A stretch of DNA of 5,109 bases from Comamonadaceae bacterium (GTDB taxonomy: Bacteria > Pseudomonadota > Gammaproteobacteria > Burkholderiales > Burkholderiaceae_C). The stretch's first letter is position 1; the number at the start of each line of letters is the position of its first letter. This document shows positions 1-5,109 of this stretch, in pieces. The position numbers were made by a program, and so were the translations under genes. The stretch spans positions 1 to 5,109 of the forward strand of contig CANLWQ010000158.1 of assembly GCA_947494405.1 (NCBI GenBank), written 5' to 3'. Below the pieces are notes generated by a model, which had not been told where the DNA came from, searched no databases, and was given only the letters and a program-made list of their open reading frames with translations.

Positions 1-620
1 ACCTGAATGGTTGCGCCACGCTTATTGATTACGCCGGTGTCAGGCTTGGTCTTGGGCTTGGATTCAGCTTTGGCAACAGGCTCTTTGGCTGGCGTAGGCA
101 GGGGTGCAGGACGTGGTGGGGGTGTCACTGCAGCCGGTTTTTCAGCGGGTAAAGGCGCGAAATTCGGCGAGGGGTTGTCGTTGTTGGCCAAGACCGCCGG
201 CTCAGGCGCTTGTCCGGTGCCCAAAGGAAAGCCTATATTGCGAAAAGCGCGGCCAGTGGCCCAGCGGAATTCAATCAGTAAATCCACAAAGCCATCGGTA
301 ACGGGCTGTGTGCCTTGTAACTGCATCACATACACATCATCGCTTTTGCGCACCAAAGTGACCGCCATATTCTCCAGACCAGTGACACGGGTGATTTGGG
401 CTGTTTGGTAAATGGTGGGACTGGCCAAGTTGGCTTGAAAATCTTGCGCTTCTTGCGCCGACAGTTCACTGATTTGAACCTCAAGCTTTAAGGGTTCTCC
501 AAGCTTGGATTGGATCTGTGGGCGCCCAAGCTGCAAGGCCAGCGCATTGCTGGTAATTGAAAAAAACACAAAACTGAGTAACCAACGCAGTAACTGAGGT
601 GTTTGGGGCGGCTGGAACAT
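1..620 (-). CDS. fimV: FimV-like pilus-assembly/polar protein, N-terminal part, cut by the window edge
   Basis: Only the first 206 codons are present; the frame is open to base 1 with no stop. Residues 1-28 look like a signal peptide: a short lead ending in Arg12, a hydrophobic WLLSFVFFSI core, and NALA before a probable cleavage site. The mature start, LQLGRPQIQSKLGEPL, matches the FimV N-terminal domain, which usually has a LG-x-SxLGEPL pattern. TQPVTDGFVDLLIEFRWATG (104-123) matches its conserved 'RPV-FLDLLVE-W-G' segment. Residues 138-195 form a Pro/Ala/Lys-rich linker, after which a LysM domain is expected beyond the edge. FimV proteins are inner-membrane hubs tied to type IV pilus assembly and cell-pole organisation. 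The ATG at 620 is preferred: it gives a good signal peptide and has a weak AAGAG 10 bases upstream. An in-frame ATG at 653 would add eleven residues. Position after asd agrees with the known synteny. Confidence 0.85.
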   Translation of the reverse strand, partial: MFQPPQTPQLLRWLLSFVFFSITSNALALQLGRPQIQSKLGEPLKLEVQISELSAQEAQDFQANLASPTIYQTAQITRVTGLENMAVTLVRKSDDVYVMQLQGTQPVTDGFVDLLIEFRWATGRAFRNIGFPLGTGQAPEPAVLANNDNPSPNFAPLPAEKPAAVTPPPRPAPLPTPAKEPVAKAESKPKTKPDTGVINKRGATIQ

Positions 621-686
621 TGAGCAGTTTCTCTTGCAGCTAAAGATGCCCATATCATAATGGAAATGAGCGCTTTTTATTGAATT
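621..686 (-). other. asd-fimV intergenic gap (no terminator seen)
   Basis: This 66-base stretch separates asd from the fimV-like gene. I see no stable hairpin followed by a T run on the minus strand, so read-through from asd into fimV is plausible. A TATGAT hexamer (654-659) resembles a -10 box, but the best upstream hexamer, TTCAAT at 19-base spacing, is poor. A separate fimV promoter is therefore possible but not supported well enough to call. Confidence 0.5.
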
Positions 687-1853
687 TCAGGCTTTCAGCA
701 AAATTCTCAACATTCGCCGCAAAGGCTCGGCAGCACCCCACAACAATTGGTCGCCTATGGTGAAAGCGCCCACATACTCGGGTCCAAATGCCATTTTGCG
801 GATACGACCCACGGGAATCGTCATGGTGCCGGTCACGGCCACAGGGGTGAGGTGTTGCAAACTGGCTTCGCGGTTGTTGGGAATGACCTTCACCCATTCG
901 TTGTCAGCTGCGATCATGGCCTCGATATCTGCCACTGGTACGTTCTTCTTAAGTTTGAGGGTGAGGGCTTGGCTGTGGCAGCGCATGGCGCCCACACGCA
1001 CACAAAAACCATCGACCGGCACAGCGGGCGTTGCAAAACTGGGGCCTTGACCCAAAATTTTGTTGGTCTCAGCCATGCCCTTCCATTCTTCGCGACTGGT
1101 ACCCCAAAAATCGTCGCCTTCTTTTTTGCCCATCCCTAAATCTTTGTCTATCCAAGGAATCAGCGAGCCAGCCAGCGGAACGCCAAAGTTATCGGTTTCT
1201 GCGGCAGAAAGTGCGCGTTGTTTGGCAATGAGTTTGCGGTCAATTTCCAAAACAGCGCTTTTGGGGTCATTCAACAGGTCTTTCACCTCGGCATGCAGCG
1301 TGCCAAATTGGGTCAGCAGTTCGCGCATATGCGCCGCCCCGCCGCCCGACGCTGCTTGGTAAGTTTGGGTGCTCATCCATTCCACCAAGCCGGCTTTGTA
1401 CAAAGCGCCCACGCCCATCAACATACAGCTGACCGTGCAGTTGCCACCCACCCAATTGAGGCCGCCTTTGGCGAGCGCGTTTTCAATCACTGGCAGGTTC
1501 ACCGGGTCGAGAATGATGACGGCGTCGTCTTGCATGCGCAGTGTGGAGGCGGCATCTATCCAGTGGCCTTTCCAACCCGCACTGCGCAACTTGGGAAATA
1601 CCTCAGCGGTGTAATCGCCGCCTTGGCAAGTGAGAATGATGTCGCAGGCTTTCAGAGCGTCAAAATCAAGCCCATCAAGCAGCTTGGTTTCGTTTTTCGC
1701 CATGGCAGGTGCTGCACCACCTGCGTTGGAGGTAGAGAAAAACACGGGCTCTATCAAGTCGAAGTCTTTTTCAGCTTGCATGCGGTCCATCAAGACCGAG
1801 CCGACCATGCCACGCCAGCCAACCAAGCCAACGCGGTTTCCTATTTTTTTCAT
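687..1853 (-). CDS. asd: Aspartate-semialdehyde dehydrogenase Asd
   Basis: Cytosolic NADPH-dependent enzyme that reduces L-aspartyl-4-phosphate to L-aspartate 4-semialdehyde, the branch point to diaminopimelate/lysine, methionine, threonine and isoleucine. The product has 388 residues, slightly longer than the E. coli enzyme as I remember it. The N-terminal nucleotide-binding loop is [12 protein letters not shown] (8-19). The catalytic cysteine is Cys139 in GGNCTVS, Gln166 lies in TYQAASGGG, and Arg286 and His293 lie in the [13 protein letters not shown] segment (284-296). The C-terminus, [16 protein letters not shown], is close to that of gammaproteobacterial Asd. About nine residues (243-251, KKEGDDFWG) look inserted before SREEWKG relative to E. 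coli. The ATG lies 7 bases after a CAGGG and 16 bases after the leuB stop, so co-transcription with leuCDB is likely. Identification is very secure. Confidence 0.97.
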   Translation of the reverse strand: MKKIGNRVGLVGWRGMVGSVLMDRMQAEKDFDLIEPVFFSTSNAGGAAPAMAKNETKLLDGLDFDALKACDIILTCQGGDYTAEVFPKLRSAGWKGHWIDAASTLRMQDDAVIILDPVNLPVIENALAKGGLNWVGGNCTVSCMLMGVGALYKAGLVEWMSTQTYQAASGGGAAHMRELLTQFGTLHAEVKDLLNDPKSAVLEIDRKLIAKQRALSAAETDNFGVPLAGSLIPWIDKDLGMGKKEGDDFWGTSREEWKGMAETNKILGQGPSFATPAVPVDGFCVRVGAMRCHSQALTLKLKKNVPVADIEAMIAADNEWVKVIPNNREASLQHLTPVAVTGTMTIPVGRIRKMAFGPEYVGAFTIGDQLLWGAAEPLRRMLRILLKA

Positions 1854-1860
1854 TGTGTTG

Positions 1861-1865
1861 CCCTG
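1861..1865 (-). promoter_or_regulatory. Ribosome binding site of asd
   Basis: A CAGGG on the minus strand lies in the 16-base leuB-asd gap, 7 bases before the asd ATG. It supports the chosen start and gives asd its own translation initiation within the operon. Confidence 0.6.
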
Positions 1866-1869
1866 TTAA

Positions 1870-2949
1870 TCAATGTTGTGCACTCAAAGCCTTGACCACT
1901 GCATCGCCCATTTGCGCGGTGCCCACTTGGGTCGTGCCTTCGCTGTAAATGTCGCCGGTGCGCAGGCCAAGGGCCAGCACTTTTTTCACGGCATCTTCAA
2001 TGCGCACCGCCGCGGCTTCTTGGTTCAGACTGAAGCGCAGCATCATGGCCGCGCTGAGGATGGTGGCCAGCGGGTTGGCCACGCCTTTGCCGGCGATATC
2101 GGGCGCGCTGCCATGGCTGGGCTCGTACAAGCCTTGGTTGCTGGCGTTGAGCGATGCCGAGGGCAGCATGCCGATAGAACCAGTCAGCATAGAGGCCTCA
2201 TCGCTCAAGATGTCGCCAAACATATTGCCGGTCACCACCACGTCAAAGCGCTTGGGCTCTTTCACCAGCTGCATGGCGGCGTTGTCTACATACATATGGT
2301 CGAGTGCCACGTCGGGGTAATCTTTGTGGACTTCGGTGACGATGTCTTTCCAAAACTGGAAGGTCTCCAGCACATTGGCTTTGTCCACGCTGGTCACGCG
2401 CTTGCTGCGCTTGCGGGCAGCTTCAAAGGCCACACGGGCGATGCGCTCTATCTCGGGGCGGGTGTAGCGCATGGTGTCAAAGGCTTCTTCGGCACCGGCA
2501 AACGCGCCATCGGGCGACACGCGGCGACCACGCGGCTGGCCAAAGTAAATATCGCCTGTGAGTTCGCGGATGATGAGGATGTCCAGGCCCGCGATCAATT
2601 CGGGCTTGAGGCTGGAGGCGTTGACCAATTCTTTGTAGCAAATCGCGGGGCGGAAGTTGGCGAAGAGGCCTAAGTTTTTGCGCAAACCCAAAATGGCTTG
2701 CTCGGGTCTTAGAGGGCGATCCAGGGTGTCGTATTTCCAGTCGCCCACGGCGCCAAACAAAATCGCATCGGATGCCTTGGCAAGGTTCAAAGTGGCCTCG
2801 GGCAAGGGGTGACCATGGGCATCGTAAGCTGCGCCACCGACCAAGGCGGTTTCCATCTCAAACTTTAAATCCAAGGCGTTTAAAACTTTCACTGCCTCAG
2901 CGACGATTTCGGTGCCAATGCCGTCACCTGGCAAAACTGCGATTTTCAT
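1870..2949 (-). CDS. leuB: 3-isopropylmalate dehydrogenase LeuB
   Basis: Cytosolic NAD-dependent beta-decarboxylating dehydrogenase that oxidises 3-isopropylmalate; the product loses CO2 to give 2-oxoisocaproate, which is transaminated to leucine. The 359 residues match the family. The N-terminus holds LPGDGIG (6-12). By comparison with known isopropylmalate dehydrogenases, the substrate residues are Arg90, Arg100, Arg128, Tyr135, Lys190 (SVDKANVLE) and Asp222 ([10 protein letters not shown]). The metal-binding aspartates are Asp246 and Asp250, in the [15 protein letters not shown] block. The cofactor loop [14 protein letters not shown] carries Asp284-Ile285, as in NAD enzymes, where NADP isocitrate dehydrogenase has Lys-Tyr. 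The start overlaps the leuD stop by four bases (ATGA) and lacks a strong binding site of its own, so translational coupling is likely. The enzyme appears intact and identification is very secure. Confidence 0.98.
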   Translation of the reverse strand: MKIAVLPGDGIGTEIVAEAVKVLNALDLKFEMETALVGGAAYDAHGHPLPEATLNLAKASDAILFGAVGDWKYDTLDRPLRPEQAILGLRKNLGLFANFRPAICYKELVNASSLKPELIAGLDILIIRELTGDIYFGQPRGRRVSPDGAFAGAEEAFDTMRYTRPEIERIARVAFEAARKRSKRVTSVDKANVLETFQFWKDIVTEVHKDYPDVALDHMYVDNAAMQLVKEPKRFDVVVTGNMFGDILSDEASMLTGSIGMLPSASLNASNQGLYEPSHGSAPDIAGKGVANPLATILSAAMMLRFSLNQEAAAVRIEDAVKKVLALGLRTGDIYSEGTTQVGTAQMGDAVVKALSAQH

Positions 2950-3605
2950 GGTGTGCTTTCAGTCAGGGTGTGCGCCAACCAAGGCTTGGTGGCCAAACGG
3001 GCGGCTTCAAATGTGCGAATTTTGTCGGCGTGTTTCAGGGTCAGGCCAATATCGTCCAGACCGTTGATCAGGCAGTATTTGCGAAAGGCCTGCACTTCAA
3101 AAGCGATTTCCTCGCCTTGGGGGCGCACCACCACTTGGCGTTCCAAGTCCACTGTGAGCTGGTAGCCAGGGAAGGCGTTCACCTCGTTGAACAACAGGTC
3201 AATCGCCGCTTCGGGCAACACAATAGGCAGCAAGCCGTTCTTGAAGCAGTTGTTGAAAAAAATGTCGGCAAAGCTGGGCGCTATGACTGCGCGAAAACCG
3301 TATTGGTCTATGGCCCAAGGCGCGTGTTCGCGTGAGGAACCACAGCCAAAATTTTTGCGAGCCAGCAACACAGACGCGCCTTGGTAGCGCGGCTGGTTCA
3401 GCACGAAGTCGGGGTTGGGTTTGCGGCTGGCGGGGTCCATGCCGGGCTCGCCTTTGTCGAGGTAGCGCCATTCATCAAACAAGTTGGGACCAAAGCCGGT
3501 TTTTTTGATGGATTTTAAAAACTGCTTCGGGATAATGGCGTCGGTGTCGACGTTCTCGCGGTCCATGGGAGCCACGATGCCTTTGTGGAGAGTGAATTTT
3601 TGCAT
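2946..3605 (-). CDS. leuD: 3-isopropylmalate dehydratase small subunit LeuD
   Basis: Small swivel-domain subunit of isopropylmalate isomerase, acting with LeuC in the cytosol on 2-isopropylmalate. The 219-residue length fits the larger proteobacterial LeuD class. The N-terminal [18 protein letters not shown] (residues 14-31) is characteristic. The substrate-recognition region reads [15 protein letters not shown] (residues 85-99), followed by the conserved [14 protein letters not shown] (residues 114-127). The ATG at 3605 is preceded by GAGGA that overlaps the leuC stop codon, so its translation probably depends on ribosomes finishing leuC. Its own stop overlaps the leuB start in ATGA. No truncation or missing key segment is visible. 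Identification is secure from motifs, length and its place between leuC and leuB. Confidence 0.97.
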   Translation of the reverse strand: MQKFTLHKGIVAPMDRENVDTDAIIPKQFLKSIKKTGFGPNLFDEWRYLDKGEPGMDPASRKPNPDFVLNQPRYQGASVLLARKNFGCGSSREHAPWAIDQYGFRAVIAPSFADIFFNNCFKNGLLPIVLPEAAIDLLFNEVNAFPGYQLTVDLERQVVVRPQGEEIAFEVQAFRKYCLINGLDDIGLTLKHADKIRTFEAARLATKPWLAHTLTESTP

Positions 3606-3611
3606 GGTGGT

Positions 3612-3616
3612 TCCTC
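3612..3616 (-). promoter_or_regulatory. Ribosome binding site of leuD overlapping the leuC stop
   Basis: The minus strand reads TGAGGA, with TGA being the leuC stop codon (3615-3617). The GAGGA within it is 6 bases from the leuD ATG. The overlap implies translational coupling that would help keep the two isomerase subunits in balance; the coupling is inferred from spacing only. Confidence 0.65.
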
Positions 3617-5036
3617 AGGCGAACTTACGCACGTCAACAAAGTGACCGTGAATGGCTGCGGCTGCGGCCATGGCAGGACTGACCAAATGGGTGCGCCCGC
3701 CGTTGCCTTGACGGCCTTCGAAGTTGCGGTTGGAAGTGGAGGCGCAGCGTTCACCAGGCTCGAGTTTGTCGGCGTTCATCGCCAAACACATGGAGCAACC
3801 CGGCTCGCGCCATTCAAAACCAGCGGCCTTGAAAATTTCATGCAAGCCTTCTTGCTCGGCCTGCGCTTTGACCAATCCAGAACCAGGCACCACCATCGCC
3901 AACTTGATGTTCTTGGCCACTTTCTGGCCCAGCTTTTTCACCACCGCGGCAGCTTCGCGAATGTCTTCGATGCGGCTGTTGGTGCATGAACCAATAAACA
4001 CTTTGTCGACAAACAAGTCGTTGAGTGCTTTGCCGGGTTGCAGGCCCATGTAGGACAGTGCGCGCTCAATCGCATCGCGCTTGCTGGCGTCTTTTTCTTT
4101 GTCGGGATCGGGCACGATGCCGTTGATGTCGAGCACCATCTCTGGCGAGGTGCCCCAACTGACTTGCGGCAAGATGTCTTCGGCCTTGAGTTCCACCACC
4201 GCGTCAAACTGGGCGTCGGTATCTGAGTGCAAGGTTTTCCAATAGGCCACGGCCTGGTCCCATTCCACGCCAGTAGGTGAAAGAGGACGGCCTTTGACAT
4301 AGGCGATGGTTTTGTCGTCCACCGCCACCAAACCCGCGCGCGCGCCGCCTTCAATCGCCATATTGCACACCGTCATGCGGCCTTCCATGCTGAGTGCGCG
4401 AATGGCCGAGCCTGCAAATTCAATGGTGTAACCGGTGCCGCCTGCCGTGCCAATTTTTCCGATGATGGCCAGTACCACGTCTTTGCCGGTCACGCCTTTG
4501 GCCAGCGTGCCTTCAACTTTGATGAGCATGTTCTTGGCTTTTTTGGCCAGCAAGGTTTGCGTGGCCATCACATGTTCTACCTCTGAGGTGCCAATGCCGT
4601 GGGCCAGCGCGCCAAACGCGCCATGTGTGGAGGTGTGGGAATCGCCACAGACAACGGTCATGCCGGGCAAGGTTGCGCCGTTTTCGGGGCCAATCACATG
4701 CACAATGCCTTGGCGTTTGGACATGAAAGGAAAAAACGCTGCTGCGCCAAACTCTTTGATATTGGCGTCCAGCGTGGTGATTTGTTCTTTGCTGATGGGG
4801 TCGGTGATGCCGTCATAGCCCAGCTCCCAGCCGGTGGTCGGGGTGTTGTGGTCAGCGGTGGCCACAATGGAGCTCACGCGCCAGACTTTGCGGCCAGCTT
4901 GGCGTATGCCTTCAAAAGCTTGTGGACTGGTGACTTCATGCACCAAATGCCGGTCGATATATAAAACAGCTGTGCCGTCTTCTTCTGTATGGACGACGTG
5001 TTCGTCCCAAATCTTGTCGTATAGCGTGCGTCCCAT
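3615..5036 (-). CDS. leuC: 3-isopropylmalate dehydratase large subunit LeuC
   Basis: Large, iron-sulfur-carrying subunit of cytosolic isopropylmalate isomerase. With LeuD it converts 2-isopropylmalate to 3-isopropylmalate by dehydration and rehydration, the second step of leucine synthesis. The 473-residue product matches the usual bacterial length. Both aconitase-family signatures are visible: [11 protein letters not shown], whose Cys is residue 351, and the later [12 protein letters not shown], with Cys414 and Cys417. These three cysteines are the expected [4Fe-4S] ligands. The N-terminus [13 protein letters not shown] and the block [12 protein letters not shown] are family-typical. I chose the ATG at 5036 because the protein then begins at the canonical MGRTLYDK and an AGGA lies 6 bases upstream; the alternative TTG at 5063 would add nine unconserved residues. 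It is the first gene of the group visible here, and leuD follows after 9 bases. Identification is very secure; the start is likely. Confidence 0.97.
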   Translation of the reverse strand: MGRTLYDKIWDEHVVHTEEDGTAVLYIDRHLVHEVTSPQAFEGIRQAGRKVWRVSSIVATADHNTPTTGWELGYDGITDPISKEQITTLDANIKEFGAAAFFPFMSKRQGIVHVIGPENGATLPGMTVVCGDSHTSTHGAFGALAHGIGTSEVEHVMATQTLLAKKAKNMLIKVEGTLAKGVTGKDVVLAIIGKIGTAGGTGYTIEFAGSAIRALSMEGRMTVCNMAIEGGARAGLVAVDDKTIAYVKGRPLSPTGVEWDQAVAYWKTLHSDTDAQFDAVVELKAEDILPQVSWGTSPEMVLDINGIVPDPDKEKDASKRDAIERALSYMGLQPGKALNDLFVDKVFIGSCTNSRIEDIREAAAVVKKLGQKVAKNIKLAMVVPGSGLVKAQAEQEGLHEIFKAAGFEWREPGCSMCLAMNADKLEPGERCASTSNRNFEGRQGNGGRTHLVSPAMAAAAAIHGHFVDVRKFA

Positions 5037-5109
5037 GCGGGTTCCTAGCCTCAAAGTTGGCAAAAAGGATGATGTTAGGCAGTTATCTTCATTGGCTAAA
5101 CTCAGCTAC
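5037..5109 (-). other. Upstream region of leuC, incomplete
   Basis: Seventy-three bases lie between the window edge and the leuC ATG. They hold the leuC ribosome binding site. I see no convincing promoter, no leucine-codon leader peptide and no attenuator hairpin. One minus-strand frame from the edge reads VAEFSQ and stops at 5089-5091; it could be the tail of an upstream gene, but six codons cannot establish that. The operon promoter probably lies beyond the window. Confidence 0.5.
5043..5046 (-). promoter_or_regulatory. Ribosome binding site of leuC (decides the start)
   Basis: An AGGA core on the minus strand sits 6 bases before the ATG at 5036. This favours that ATG over the in-frame TTG at 5063. 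The same pattern, AGGA-AC plus four bases and then ATG, recurs before leuD. Confidence 0.65.

Noticed and set aside
665..690. GAAAT/ATTTC inverted repeat after asd as a terminator
   Set aside because: The stem is only five AT-rich base pairs with a long loop, and no T run follows on the minus strand. It also overlaps the asd stop region. It would not make a stable terminator.
1121..1127. A-rich run (AAAAAAG on the minus strand) in asd as a programmed frameshift site
   Set aside because: The heptamer begins on a codon boundary, not in the phase needed for -1 slippage. The full-length enzyme is encoded in the zero frame, so no frameshift is needed.
1218..1895. Plus-strand open frame of 225 codons opposite asd
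   Set aside because: It is antisense to conserved asd codons, has no family motif, and has no supporting gene context on that strand.
1873..2673. Long plus-strand open frame of 266 codons opposite leuB
   Set aside because: It lies entirely antisense to the intact leuB gene. Its protein is rich in His, Gly and Ala, as expected from reading GC-biased codons in reverse, and shows no recognisable domain. It is a shadow frame.
5037..5063. Upstream TTG start for leuC at 5063
   Set aside because: It would add nine residues (MPTLRLGTR) before the canonical MGRTLYDK start. The AGGA site is placed correctly for the ATG at 5036.
5075..5092. Tiny minus-strand reading frame MKITA upstream of leuC, considered as a leader peptide
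   Set aside because: It has five codons, no leucine codons, no ribosome binding site and no following attenuator hairpin.
5072..5100. Candidate promoter TTTAGC-17-TAACAT upstream of leuC
   Set aside because: The -35 and -10 hexamers match only three and four of six consensus bases. This is too weak to call, and the region is cut by the window edge.

Overview
The window reads as an ordinary chromosomal segment of a betaproteobacterium, most likely order Burkholderiales and perhaps near the Comamonadaceae. That placement rests on my memory of LeuC, LeuB and Asd protein sequences, on the moderate-to-high GC with GC-rich third codon positions, and on the gene order leuC-leuD-leuB-asd-fimV. I recall that order, with small variations, from betaproteobacteria and from Pseudomonas. 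No search was run, so the taxonomic placement is an inference.

Every supported gene lies on the minus strand, so the operon reads from the right edge to the left. From right to left: about 70 bases of upstream leader or intergenic sequence (5037-5109); leuC (3615-5036, ATG start preferred over an upstream TTG); leuD (2946-3605), 9 bases after the leuC stop; leuB (1870-2949), overlapping the leuD stop in an ATGA tetranucleotide; asd (687-1853), 16 bases after leuB; a 66-base gap; and the start of a fimV-like gene (1-620) that runs off the left edge. No intergenic stretch exceeds 75 bases, and there are no RNA genes, mobile elements, CRISPR arrays or clear terminators.

LeuC and LeuD are the two subunits of isopropylmalate isomerase and LeuB is 3-isopropylmalate dehydrogenase. 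Together they carry 2-isopropylmalate to 2-oxoisocaproate, the direct precursor of leucine. The first committed enzyme, LeuA, is not in the window. Asd makes aspartate-semialdehyde, the branch point to diaminopimelate/lysine, methionine, threonine and isoleucine. The spacing suggests that leuC, leuD, leuB and asd are co-transcribed and partly translationally coupled. The last gene encodes the secreted N-terminal part of a FimV-type protein of the cell-pole/type IV pilus class and is probably read in the same direction.

All four enzymes are full length with their catalytic or ligand residues intact. I see no sign of a new biological system here. The points most worth a second look are a short lineage-type insertion in Asd, the 9-base leuC-leuD junction, and the fimV gene broken by the window edge.
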